Part shown: positions 10,574 to 19,102 of the stretch, in pieces
How the letters are laid out: every line of letters starts with the position of its first letter
How positions within the stretch are numbered: the first letter of the stretch is position 1
Source: an uncultured Duncaniella sp.
Lineage (GTDB): Bacteria > Bacteroidota > Bacteroidia > Bacteroidales > Muribaculaceae
DNA: 64,000 bases
NCBI GenBank assembly: GCA_910578615.1
Contig: CAJTRI010000004.1
Coordinates: 105,288-169,287, forward strand
Direction of reading: 5' to 3'
The notes under the pieces: generated by a model
The model's database searches: none
Told to the model about the DNA's origin: nothing
The model's input: the letters and a program-made list of their open reading frames with translations, nothing else
Made by a program: the position numbers and the translations under genes

Positions 10574-11164
10574 ATGCAGCAACTGACTAAGCTGACCGAC
10601 AGCAACCTTGTCGAGGCTTATGCCAACGGAAACAACGAGGCATTCGACGTACTGCTCGAACGCCACAAACAGAAGATATACTCCTACATCTTCCACATTG
10701 TGAAGAACAAGGATCTCGCCGATGATATCTTTCAGGAGACGTTTGTCAAAGTCATCGTCACCATCAAGCAGGGACGCTACTCCGAACGAAACAGGTTCAG
10801 TGCCTGGCTGACAAGGATAGCCCACAACCTCATCATCGACAACTTCCGCCAGGAAAAGGTCGAGAACTCCGTATCCACAGACGAGGACGAGACCGACTTC
10901 CTCAACCGCCGTGACCTCTGCGAGGGAAACATAGAGGACGAAATAGTGGCCATACAGGTCAACGACGACCTTCGCAACCTCGTCATGTCCCTCCCCGACC
11001 CGCAGCGCGAGGTGGTGGTGCTGAGATACTACCGTGACATGTCCTTCAAGGAAATCGCGGAAGCCACGGGAGTCAGCATCAACACTGCCCTTGGCCGTAT
11101 GCGCTACGCCATACTGAATATCCGTCGCCTCGCCTCGGAAAAAAACATCTCACTCGCCGTCTAA
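10574..11164 (+). CDS. ECF-type RNA polymerase sigma factor
   Basis: Sigma-70 family protein of about 196 residues from the chosen start (MQQLTKLTDSNLVEAYANGN). Region 2 is seen in HIVKNKDLADDIFQETFVKV and RFSAWLTRIAHNLIID. Region 4 is seen in MSLPDPQREVVVLRYYRDMS followed by the helix-turn-helix FKEIAEATGVSINTALGRMR. No anti-sigma gene follows; a porin gene starts 20 bp downstream. Bacteroidetes have several such ECF factors that act without an adjacent anti-sigma. Regulon unknown. Confidence 0.92.
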   Translation: MQQLTKLTDSNLVEAYANGNNEAFDVLLERHKQKIYSYIFHIVKNKDLADDIFQETFVKVIVTIKQGRYSERNRFSAWLTRIAHNLIIDNFRQEKVENSVSTDEDETDFLNRRDLCEGNIEDEIVAIQVNDDLRNLVMSLPDPQREVVVLRYYRDMSFKEIAEATGVSINTALGRMRYAILNIRRLASEKNISLAV

Positions 11165-11184
11165 AAAAGACCGTCCGTACACAA

Positions 11185-12210
11185 ATGATGAATATGATTA
11201 TCCGCCACATAGCCACCATCACCCTTATCCTTCTCGCCGTGTTCCCACTCGGCGCCGAGGAGTCAAAGGTTGACTACAAGCCCGCCATACACGGCGTGGT
11301 GAGGGCGCGATATGAATATTCGACAGCCGAGGCCGAGAGCCGGTTCCAAGTGAGAAACGCACGTCTCAGCATCGCCGGCAAGGTAGCCGCCCCTGTCAGC
11401 TACTTCATCCAGACAGACCTCAGCGACAGAGGCGTCATGAAGATTCTTGACGCATGGGCAAGACTCGGGATATGTGACCCGCTCTCCTTACAGGCCGGCC
11501 AGTTCCGTCTCCCGTTCGGAACCGACTGCTTCAGAGGCCCGGGCAACTACATCTTCCCCAACCGTTCCTTCATAGGCAAGGATATCAACAACGTGCGCGG
11601 TGTAGGAGCCAGACTCAGCTACACCATGCCTCTCTCCTTCGGACGTCTCGGCCTTGATGCCGGAGCCTTCAACCCCACCTCCATTACAGACCAGAACGTA
11701 TGGGTCAGCGAACTCGCGTTTGCCGGCAAAGCCACTCTCGGCATAGGCAACGTCACCATCGCCGCCGGAGCACAGACCATCTCGCCCGACCATGCAAGAA
11801 TCAACCTTCTTGGCGCGAGCGCGTCATGGAGTGCCGGACGCTGGACTCTGGAAGGTGAATATCTGAACAAACACTACACACATGCCCGCCACAAAGCCGC
11901 GAACGGCTACAATGTGTGGGCCGACTATCGCTTTCCCGTCAAGGCCGGTGTCTTCAACCAAGCGTCATTTCAGGCCCGTTTTGACGGAATGACCGACCAC
12001 AGCACAGGCACACGAAACGATGAGGGACTTCTCGTCACCGACAACCCGGGCCGCAACCGCGTCACCGGCGGTGCCACGCTGACATATCTCAGGGAGTCTG
12101 TCCGATGTGACCTGAGAGTATCCTATGAAAAATACTTCTACCGACGAAGTATCAACCCGTCTGCCGGCGATAATGACAAGCTCTGCGCCGAGATTGTGGT
12201 GAAATTTTAG
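11185..12210 (+). CDS. OprO/OprP-like outer-membrane porin
   Basis: 341-residue exported beta-barrel: signal peptide to about residue 24 (IATITLILLAVFPLGAEE), then repeated amphipathic strands such as RFQVRNARLSIAGKVA, SYFIQTDLS and LQAGQFRLPFGTDCFRGPG, features of the phosphate-selective porin O/P family. It ends in a phenylalanine (AEIVVKF), as expected for barrel insertion. The substrate cannot be told. It follows the sigma factor by 20 bp and is probably co-transcribed. Three in-frame ATGs (11185, 11188, 11194) are possible starts. Confidence 0.82.
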   Translation: MMNMIIRHIATITLILLAVFPLGAEESKVDYKPAIHGVVRARYEYSTAEAESRFQVRNARLSIAGKVAAPVSYFIQTDLSDRGVMKILDAWARLGICDPLSLQAGQFRLPFGTDCFRGPGNYIFPNRSFIGKDINNVRGVGARLSYTMPLSFGRLGLDAGAFNPTSITDQNVWVSELAFAGKATLGIGNVTIAAGAQTISPDHARINLLGASASWSAGRWTLEGEYLNKHYTHARHKAANGYNVWADYRFPVKAGVFNQASFQARFDGMTDHSTGTRNDEGLLVTDNPGRNRVTGGATLTYLRESVRCDLRVSYEKYFYRRSINPSAGDNDKLCAEIVVKF

Positions 12211-12292
12211 AAAAAGTACACGATTACGGTCGATTTTGCGACAAAATCACCCTTTTCAAACAAAATTCCTGCAAAAATGATATTAAAATTCT

Positions 12293-12300
12293 TATTTTTG
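12293..12300 (+). promoter_or_regulatory. Probable -7 box of the arginine operon
   Basis: TATTTTTG lies 45 nt before the ATG at 12346. The matching -33 region is poor (only TG conserved), which would fit a promoter needing an activator or subject to regulation. A 7-bp palindrome (12232-12238/12242-12248) lies further upstream. Confidence 0.55.
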
Positions 12301-12345
12301 CAGACTGATTGAAATCAATTCTATTCCCTTTACAATTTGAGTCAG

Positions 12346-12963
12346 ATGAACAATGACCAGATTAAGGTTGTTTTTGCCGACGAAGAACATGTAAAATACG
12401 CCGAGCAGATTGTCAACCTCATCTACGAATCGGCCCTCCAAAGAGGCACCGGCATAGCACGCCGTTCACCCGAGTATATCGCAAAGAAAATCTCGGGAGG
12501 CAAAGCCGTGGTGGCCCTCTGTGACGACCGTCTGATTGGCTTCAGCTACATCGAGAGCTGGGAGCATGGTGATTATGTGGCCACCTCAGGCCTTATAGTC
12601 GATCCCGAGTTCCGACGACTCGGACTCGCGGCCCGCATCAAGTCAAAGACTTTCGAACTGGCACGCCTGCGTTTCCCCTTCGCCAAGATTTTCTCCATCA
12701 CCACCTCCCTCCCGGTGATGAAGCTAAACTCCCAGATGGGCTACAAGCCTGTAACATTCTCCGAGCTTACCGATGACGAGGAGTTCTGGGCCGGGTGTCA
12801 GGGTTGTGTCAACTTTGACATCCTCAAACGCAACAACCGGCGCATGTGTCTATGCACAGGTATGCTCTACGACCCCAAGGCCAGACTCGAACGTCCGTCA
12901 AAGAGCCGCCCCTACCTGATGTGGATAACCAACAAGCTACGCAAACTCCTCAGACTCAAATAA
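12346..12963 (+). CDS. GNAT-family acyltransferase, candidate glutamate N-acyl(succinyl)transferase of arginine synthesis
   Basis: 205-residue GNAT protein. The acyl-CoA loop is visible in SGLIVDPEFRRLGLAARI. The C-terminal third is Cys-rich (EEFWAGCQGCVNFD, RRMCLCTGMLYDP), which is unusual for GNATs and may bind a metal. It is the first gene of the arginine operon, 43 bp before argG, and no classic argA or argJ is present. I recall the Bacteroides counterpart next to argG being proposed as the acyl-glutamate-forming enzyme. Acyl donor (succinyl-CoA rather than acetyl-CoA) is inferred from the transcarbamylase downstream. An in-frame TTG at 12337 is a less likely start. Confidence 0.8.
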   Translation: MNNDQIKVVFADEEHVKYAEQIVNLIYESALQRGTGIARRSPEYIAKKISGGKAVVALCDDRLIGFSYIESWEHGDYVATSGLIVDPEFRRLGLAARIKSKTFELARLRFPFAKIFSITTSLPVMKLNSQMGYKPVTFSELTDDEEFWAGCQGCVNFDILKRNNRRMCLCTGMLYDPKARLERPSKSRPYLMWITNKLRKLLRLK

Positions 12964-13006
12964 CCCCGTTCCAGAAACAATACCTACTCCCCTTACAATA
13001 TAAAAT

Positions 13007-14209
13007 ATGAAAAAGAAAGTCGTTCTCGCATTCAGCGGCGGTCTCGATACATCGTTTGCCGCCAAATATCTTTCCGAAGATCTCGGTTATGAAGTGCACA
13101 CCGCCATCGCCAACACAGGCGGGTTTGACGCTGATGACCTCAGACGTATCGAGGAACGCGCGCTTGCCCTCGGGGCCGCCTCCCACGCCGCTCTCGACAT
13201 CACAGGCGACTACTATGACAGGAGCATCCGCTACATGATTGCAGGAAACGTGCTCCGAAACGGCACTTATCCCATAAGCGTCTCTTCCGAACGAATCTTC
13301 CAGGCCATCGCCATCATCGAGTATGCGAAAAAGATTGGCGCCGACGCCGTTGCCCACGGCTCGACAGGTGCCGGCAACGACCAGGTGCGCTTCGATCTCA
13401 CTTTCCAGATCCTCGCTCCCGAAATCGAAATAATCACCCCTACCCGCGACATGACGCTCACACGCGAGTATGAAATAGACTATCTCAAAAAGCATGGCTT
13501 CGAGGCCGACTTCAAGAAGATGGAATATTCCATCAACAAAGGCCTGTGGGGCACCTCGATAGGCGGAAAAGAAACCCTCCACTCCGAACAGACCCTCCCC
13601 GAGAGCGCCTACCCCAGCCAGATAACCGAACACGGCGAAGAGACCCTGCGTCTCACTTTCGAGCGTGGCGAACTTACCGCCGTCAACGGTCATGAGATAG
13701 CCGACCGTGTCGACGCCATCAGAGAGGTGGAACGTATCGCATCACGCTACGGCATAGGTCGCGACATGCACATAGGAGACACAATCATAGGCATAAAGGG
13801 CCGTGTAGGCTTCGAGGCTGCCGCTCCGATAGTGATAATCGCAGCCCACAAAATGCTCGAAAAACACACCCTCACCAAGTGGCAGCAATACTGGAAAGAC
13901 CAGATAGGCACATGGTACGGTATGTTCCTCCACGAGTCTCAGTATCTCGAACCTGTGATGCGCGATATGGAGGCCTATCTCGAAAGCTCACAGACCAACG
14001 TCAGCGGCACTGTCGAACTGACCCTTCGCCCCTATGGATTCACCCTTGTGGGCGTGGACTCACCTTTCGATCTCATGAAGACCGACTTCGGCGAATACGG
14101 CGAAGTCAACAAGGCTTGGAGTGCCGATGACGTGAAGGGATTCACCAAAATCCTCGGCAACCAGATGAAGATATACCACAACGTACAGAAACGCAACGGT
14201 AAGGCATGA
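13007..14209 (+). CDS. argG: Argininosuccinate synthase
   Basis: Condenses citrulline and aspartate with ATP to argininosuccinate. The 400-residue length matches the family. The N-terminal PP-loop is AFSGGLDTSF (8-17), followed by AHGSTGAGNDQVRF (aspartate/citrulline site) and PTRDMTLTREYEIDYL. Its TGA overlaps the argC ATG (ATGA at 14206-14209), so the genes are translationally coupled. Confidence 0.95.
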   Translation: MKKKVVLAFSGGLDTSFAAKYLSEDLGYEVHTAIANTGGFDADDLRRIEERALALGAASHAALDITGDYYDRSIRYMIAGNVLRNGTYPISVSSERIFQAIAIIEYAKKIGADAVAHGSTGAGNDQVRFDLTFQILAPEIEIITPTRDMTLTREYEIDYLKKHGFEADFKKMEYSINKGLWGTSIGGKETLHSEQTLPESAYPSQITEHGEETLRLTFERGELTAVNGHEIADRVDAIREVERIASRYGIGRDMHIGDTIIGIKGRVGFEAAAPIVIIAAHKMLEKHTLTKWQQYWKDQIGTWYGMFLHESQYLEPVMRDMEAYLESSQTNVSGTVELTLRPYGFTLVGVDSPFDLMKTDFGEYGEVNKAWSADDVKGFTKILGNQMKIYHNVQKRNGKA

Positions 14210-15168
14210 TAAGGGCAGGAATCATCGGCGGTGCCGGATATACCGCCGGGGAGCTTCTGAGACTCCTACTCAACCATCCCGAGACAAAGGTGGAATGGGT
14301 GCACTCCACATCCAATGCCGGTGTCCCCGTGTCCGACATCCACGAGGGCCTGATCGGAGAGACCGATATGACATTCGCATCTGACTATGACCTCGCGACT
14401 GTCGACGTGGTATTCCTCTGCCAAGGCCACGGGTTCAGCGCCGGGTTCTGGAAAGAAAACACCCTCCCGGAAGGTGTGAAGGTGGTAGATCTTGCACAAG
14501 ACTTCCGTGACGAGTCCGAAGGATATGTCTACGGACTCCCGGAAGCGCGCCGCAACGATGTGGCAGGTTCCTGCAAGGTGGCCAATCCCGGCTGCTTCGC
14601 CACCGCCATACAGCTCGCCCTGCTTCCCCTTGCCGCCGCAGGCAAGATCAACAGCGAGATCCATGTCACAGGCATAACCGGCTCCACAGGTGCCGGGGTG
14701 AAGCCGGCCGCGACAACACATTTCTCTTGGAGGGACAACAATATCTCGGTCTATAAGGCATTCGGCCACCAGCACCTCAAAGAGATACGGATGACCCTCT
14801 CCCGTCTCCAACCCGGCCTTGATGCACATATCAACTTCGTCCCTGTCCGTGGAGACTTCCCGCGCGGTATATTTATAAGCGCATATCTTGATTCCGACCT
14901 CACAGAGGAGGAAGCCCGCAGACTATATGCCGATTATTATGCCGACGCACCATTCACCCATCTCTCAGCCCGTCCAGTTGACCTCAAACAGGTGGTCAAT
15001 ACAAACAAATGCGTGCTCTCGGTCGAGAAGCACGGCTCAAAGCTCCTCATCCTCAGCGCCATAGACAATCTGCTCAAAGGCGCCTCAGGACAGGCCGTGC
15101 AGAATATGAACCTCATGTTCGGACTGCACGAGAAGACGGGATTATCACTCAAACCCTCAGCATTTTAA
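14206..15168 (+). CDS. argC: N-acyl-gamma-glutamyl-phosphate reductase
   Basis: NADPH-dependent reduction of N-acyl-glutamyl phosphate to the semialdehyde. The N-terminal Rossmann motif is IIGGAGYTAGELLRLL. The catalytic cysteine lies in KVANPGCFATAIQLAL, and GITGSTGAGVKPAATTHF follows. It has 320 residues, the short form of ArgC. The acyl group is probably succinyl given the downstream argF'. Gap to argD is 4 nt. Confidence 0.94.
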   Translation: MIRAGIIGGAGYTAGELLRLLLNHPETKVEWVHSTSNAGVPVSDIHEGLIGETDMTFASDYDLATVDVVFLCQGHGFSAGFWKENTLPEGVKVVDLAQDFRDESEGYVYGLPEARRNDVAGSCKVANPGCFATAIQLALLPLAAAGKINSEIHVTGITGSTGAGVKPAATTHFSWRDNNISVYKAFGHQHLKEIRMTLSRLQPGLDAHINFVPVRGDFPRGIFISAYLDSDLTEEEARRLYADYYADAPFTHLSARPVDLKQVVNTNKCVLSVEKHGSKLLILSAIDNLLKGASGQAVQNMNLMFGLHEKTGLSLKPSAF

Positions 15169-15172
15169 ACAC

Positions 15173-16306
15173 ATGAACCTATTTGACGTTTACAGCCTCT
15201 ATGACATAGAACCTGTGAAGGGGGAAGGCTCCTGGGTCTTCACCGCCGACGGCACCCGCTACCTCGACTTCTACGGAGGACACGCGGTCATCTCCATCGG
15301 ACATGCCCACCCCGCCTATGTCAAGGCCGTGGCCGAACAGGCCGCGCGGCTCGGCTTCTACTCCAACTCGGTCAAGAACTCCATCCAGCAGAAGATGGCA
15401 GACCGCCTCGGACGTCTCAGCGGATATGACAGCTACCAGCTCTTTCTATGCAACTCGGGCGCCGAGGCAAACGAGAACGCCATGAAGCTGGCCTCCTTCT
15501 CTACCGGCAGAGCCAAAGTGCTTGCCATGGATCGCGCCTTCCACGGCCGCACCTCGGGAGCAGTCGCGGCTACGGACAATCCAAAGATACAGGCGCCTTT
15601 CAACGCCACATCCAATGTAGAGTTCGTCCCACTCGGCGATATAGACGCAGTGAAAGGAAAGCTCGAAACCCGCGAGTTTGCCGCCGTCATCATCGAAGGC
15701 ATACAGGGCGTGGCAGGAATACGCATGGTAGAGGATGACTTCCTACGCACCATCCGCACCCTCTGCACCTCCACAGGCACACTCCTCATCCTTGACGAAA
15801 TCCAAAGCGGATATGGCCGCACAGGCAACTTCTTCGCCCACCAACATGCCGGAGTGCGTCCTGACATAATAACATGCGCCAAAGGCATCGCCAACGGTTT
15901 CCCGATGGGCGCCGTGCTCATCTCTCCCTCCATAGAGGCCTGGAAAGGTATGCTCGGAACCACTTTCGGAGGCAACCATCTCGCATGTGCCGCCGCAGTG
16001 GCTGTCCTTGATGTCATCAAGGACGAGCATCTTGTAGAAAACGCCGCCGAGACAGGGCAGTATCTCATAGACCGCCTTACCGAGATGGCCGCACGCAATT
16101 CTGAAATCACAGAGATTCGCGGACGCGGACTCATGATAGGTATCGAGATAAAGGGTTCGGCCTCCGACCTGCGGCGACGCCTCCTCTTCGAAGGGCACAT
16201 ATTCACCGGCGGTGCCGGCGAACACACAGTCCGCCTCCTTCCAGCCCTCGGCATCACACGCGAACAGGCCGACATCTTCCTCTCAACATTCGAAAAATTC
16301 CTCTAA
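15173..16306 (+). CDS. argD: N-acylornithine aminotransferase
   Basis: PLP class III aminotransferase converting N-acylglutamate semialdehyde to N-acylornithine, with glutamate as donor. Motifs: FLCNSGAEANENAMKLA, AFHGRTSGAVAAT, the Asp of LILDEIQSGYGRTG, and the PLP lysine in ITCAKGIANGFPMGAV. At 377 residues it is typical of ArgD. It sits between argC and argF' with 3-4 nt gaps, which supports arginine rather than lysine or GABA use. Confidence 0.94.
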   Translation: MNLFDVYSLYDIEPVKGEGSWVFTADGTRYLDFYGGHAVISIGHAHPAYVKAVAEQAARLGFYSNSVKNSIQQKMADRLGRLSGYDSYQLFLCNSGAEANENAMKLASFSTGRAKVLAMDRAFHGRTSGAVAATDNPKIQAPFNATSNVEFVPLGDIDAVKGKLETREFAAVIIEGIQGVAGIRMVEDDFLRTIRTLCTSTGTLLILDEIQSGYGRTGNFFAHQHAGVRPDIITCAKGIANGFPMGAVLISPSIEAWKGMLGTTFGGNHLACAAAVAVLDVIKDEHLVENAAETGQYLIDRLTEMAARNSEITEIRGRGLMIGIEIKGSASDLRRRLLFEGHIFTGGAGEHTVRLLPALGITREQADIFLSTFEKFL

Positions 16307-16309
16307 GCT

Positions 16310-17263
16310 ATGAAACATTTCACAAACGTACACGACATAGGCCCTCTTGACGCCGCCATAAAGGAAGCCCTCGAACTCAAAGCCGACCGCTTCGCGTTCT
16401 CCGACCTCGGGCGCAACAAGACCCTCATGATGATATTCTTCAACTCCTCTCTCCGCACGCGCCTCAGCACCCAGAAGGCGGCTCTCAACCTCGGGATGAA
16501 CGTGATAGTCCTCGACATAAACCAAGGCGCATGGAAACTCGAAACCGAGCGCGGCGTGATAATGGACGGAGACAGGCCCGAACACCTCCTTGAAGCGATA
16601 CCCGTGATGGGATGCTACTGCGACATCATAGGCGTCCGTTCGTTCGCCGGTCTCAAAGACAAGGCCGAGGATTATGAGGAGCGCGTAATCAGCCAGTTCA
16701 TCAAATACTCCGGGCGCCCGGTCTTCTCCATGGAGGCCGCCACGCGCCATCCTCTGCAAAGTTTCGCCGACCTTATCACCATCGAGGAATACAAGACCAA
16801 GGAACGCCCCAAGGTGGTGATGACATGGGCCCCACACCCCAAGGCCCTGCCACAGGCCGTCCCCAACTCTTTCGCGGAATGGATGAACGCCACAGACTAT
16901 GAGTTTGTAATTACCCACCCCGAAGGTTACGAGCTTGCACCTGAGTTCGTTGGAAACGCACGTGTGGAATACGACCAGAAAAAAGCCCTCGAAGACGCAG
17001 ACTTCGTCTATGCCAAGAATTGGAGCGCATATGCCGATCCAAATTACGGAAAAGTGCTCTCAACAGACCGTGCATGGACTGTGGACTCCGAGAAGATGGG
17101 CCTGACCGACAACGCCTTCTTCATGCACTGTCTCCCCGTGCGCCGCAACATGATAGTCACAGACGACGTGATAGAAAGCGAGCGCTCCATAGTGATTCCA
17201 GAGGCGGCAAACCGCGAAATATCAGCCCAGGTAGTGCTCAAAAACATGCTAAAATCCCTTTGA
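16310..17263 (+). CDS. argF': N-succinylornithine carbamoyltransferase (ArgF')
   Basis: Transfers the carbamoyl group of carbamoyl phosphate to an N-acylated ornithine, giving N-acylcitrulline. The carbamoyl-phosphate loop is SLRTRLS (47-53) and HCLP is at about 273-276. Pro90 lies in MDGDRPEHLLEA. In the characterised Bacteroides fragilis enzyme the residue at this position is Pro90 and selects N-succinylornithine, whereas the Xanthomonas N-acetylornithine enzyme has Glu92; exchanging them swaps specificity (from memory of the published work). The residue number matches exactly here. Length 317, same as the family. Confidence 0.93.
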   Translation: MKHFTNVHDIGPLDAAIKEALELKADRFAFSDLGRNKTLMMIFFNSSLRTRLSTQKAALNLGMNVIVLDINQGAWKLETERGVIMDGDRPEHLLEAIPVMGCYCDIIGVRSFAGLKDKAEDYEERVISQFIKYSGRPVFSMEAATRHPLQSFADLITIEEYKTKERPKVVMTWAPHPKALPQAVPNSFAEWMNATDYEFVITHPEGYELAPEFVGNARVEYDQKKALEDADFVYAKNWSAYADPNYGKVLSTDRAWTVDSEKMGLTDNAFFMHCLPVRRNMIVTDDVIESERSIVIPEAANREISAQVVLKNMLKSL

Positions 17264-17264
17264 G

Positions 17265-18041
17265 ATGGATAGAATCACGGTAGTCAAGATTGGAGGAAAC
17301 GTCGTAGACAACCCCGAGGCACTCGGCCGGTTCGTAAAGTCGTTTACCTCTGTCTCCGGCCCGAAAATCCTCGTCCACGGCGGAGGGAAAGAAGCCACGA
17401 GGCTGAGTCAGAAGCTCGACATTCCAACCATCATGATAGACGGGCGCCGCGTCACATCGCGCGAGACCCTTGACGTGGTGACAATGGTATATGCAGGGCT
17501 TGTCAACAAGCGCATAGTCTCCATGCTACAAGCCGAAGGGTGCAACGCCATAGGCCTAAGCGGTGCTGACGGCAACGCCATCACCGCCACACGCCGTCCG
17601 GCCGAGCCGGTAGACTATGGATTCGTAGGGGACATCTCACCTGCCGGTGTCAATGACGGACTGATAGCCACGCTTCTCGGCATGAGGTACACCCCCGTCT
17701 TCTGCGCAATCACCCATGACGGCAACGGCACTCTCCTCAACTGCAACGCCGACACCGTGGCCTCATCAGTGGCAATCGGAGCCTCGCACATACTCCCGAC
17801 CGACCTCGTGTACTGTTTCGAACAGCCCGGGGTCATGGAAGATATCGACCGTCCGGACTCTCTGATTCCTCTCATCACCCCGGCTATATATGCCGACCTC
17901 AGGGCACGCGACATTGTCAACAAGGGTATGATACCCAAACTCGACAACTCCTTCCGGGCAATTGACGAGGGGGTTGACAGCGTGATTATAAAACATGCCG
18001 ACAACCTCGGGAACAATATCGGAACCATATTGCGAAAATGA
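17265..18041 (+). CDS. argB: N-acylglutamate kinase
   Basis: Phosphorylates N-acylglutamate, the second step of arginine synthesis. It is an amino-acid kinase family protein of 258 residues, with VVKIGGNVVDNPEAL at the start, LVHGGGKEATRLSQKL and GLSGADGNAITATRR. It starts 1 nt after argF' and its TGA overlaps the argE ATG (ATGA at 18038-18041). No N-terminal helix of the arginine-sensitive hexameric kinases is seen, so feedback control by arginine is not evident. Confidence 0.93.
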   Translation: MDRITVVKIGGNVVDNPEALGRFVKSFTSVSGPKILVHGGGKEATRLSQKLDIPTIMIDGRRVTSRETLDVVTMVYAGLVNKRIVSMLQAEGCNAIGLSGADGNAITATRRPAEPVDYGFVGDISPAGVNDGLIATLLGMRYTPVFCAITHDGNGTLLNCNADTVASSVAIGASHILPTDLVYCFEQPGVMEDIDRPDSLIPLITPAIYADLRARDIVNKGMIPKLDNSFRAIDEGVDSVIIKHADNLGNNIGTILRK

Positions 18042-19102
18042 CCCTTCCTCCCCACATAGAGCTTCTGCGCGACATGATAGCCACCCCGTCCCGTTCGCGG
18101 GAAGAAGATGGCACGGCAGCCCTCATACACGGCTTCCTCGCCTCTCACGGGGCCGAGCCGATGAGGATTGCCAACAATATATATGCCGTAGCTCCGGGAT
18201 ATAGCCTTTCACGGCCCACACTCCTTCTCAACTCCCATCATGACACCGTCAGCCCCGCCGCCAGCTATACCAGAGATCCCTATTCGCCGGCCATCGAAGG
18301 AGACCGGCTCTACGGACTGGGAAGCAATGACGCCGGGGCCTCCGTCGCGGCTCTTACCGCCACATTCCTCAGCCTGCGAGACCATACTCTCGGAGTCAAT
18401 CTGATACTCGCAGTCACAGCCGAGGAAGAGGTGGGCGGCGAGAACGGTATGCGAGCGTTCCTTCCGCATCTCGCCGGGAAAGGCTACAAGGTAGACGCAG
18501 CCATAGTGGGCGAGCCTACCGGGATGAACCCGGCCATAGCCGAACGCGGACTTGTCGTTCTCGACTGCGAGACACACGGCATCACGGGACATGCGGCACG
18601 CGGCGAGGGTGTCAATGCCATCTACCGCGCCATGGCCGACATAGACTGCGTGCGTGGATTCGCCCCATCCCGTGTCTCAGACATTCTCGGGCCGATAGGG
18701 ATCAACATCACCCAGATAGAGGCCGGCTGGCAGCACAATGCCATACCTGACATATGCCGCTGGGTGACTGATATCCGTACTACCGACGCCTATTCCAACG
18801 AACAGGTAGTGGCGATGATGCGCGCCACGGTCAGCAACCACACAACACTGACCCCGCGCTCCACCCGGGTAAGAGCCTCCGTCATACCTGTAACCCACCC
18901 TCTTGTAAAGGCTGCGGAAGCCCTCGGGGGAGTTCCCTTCGTGTCCCCGACAACAAGCGATATGTCGCTGATGTATGACTTCCCATCGCTCAAAATAGGG
19001 CCGGGAGAATCATCCCGCTCACACTCAGCCGATGAATTCGTCCTCCTCTCTGAAATCCACGATGCCGTGGAAAAATACCAAAAGATAATCACTTCCTTAT
19101 GA
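18038..19102 (+). CDS. argE: N-acylornithine/acylcitrulline deacylase, M20 peptidase family
   Basis: Metal-dependent M20 amidohydrolase that removes the N-acyl group. Metal ligands and catalytic residues are visible in NSHHDTVSPAA, GLGSNDAGASVAAL and VTAEEEVGGENG, and in a late HSADEFV. With ArgF' acting before deacylation, the natural substrate is likely N-succinylcitrulline. The 354-residue length fits the ArgE/DapE group, and the operon context decides for arginine. It overlaps argB and argH by 4 nt each. Confidence 0.9.
   Translation: MTLPPHIELLRDMIATPSRSREEDGTAALIHGFLASHGAEPMRIANNIYAVAPGYSLSRPTLLLNSHHDTVSPAASYTRDPYSPAIEGDRLYGLGSNDAGASVAALTATFLSLRDHTLGVNLILAVTAEEEVGGENGMRAFLPHLAGKGYKVDAAIVGEPTGMNPAIAERGLVVLDCETHGITGHAARGEGVNAIYRAMADIDCVRGFAPSRVSDILGPIGINITQIEAGWQHNAIPDICRWVTDIRTTDAYSNEQVVAMMRATVSNHTTLTPRSTRVRASVIPVTHPLVKAAEALGGVPFVSPTTSDMSLMYDFPSLKIGPGESSRSHSADEFVLLSEIHDAVEKYQKIITSL

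Noticed and set aside
15433..16275. 280-codon frame antisense to argD
   Set aside because: Ser/Arg-rich shadow typical of high-GC antisense frames.
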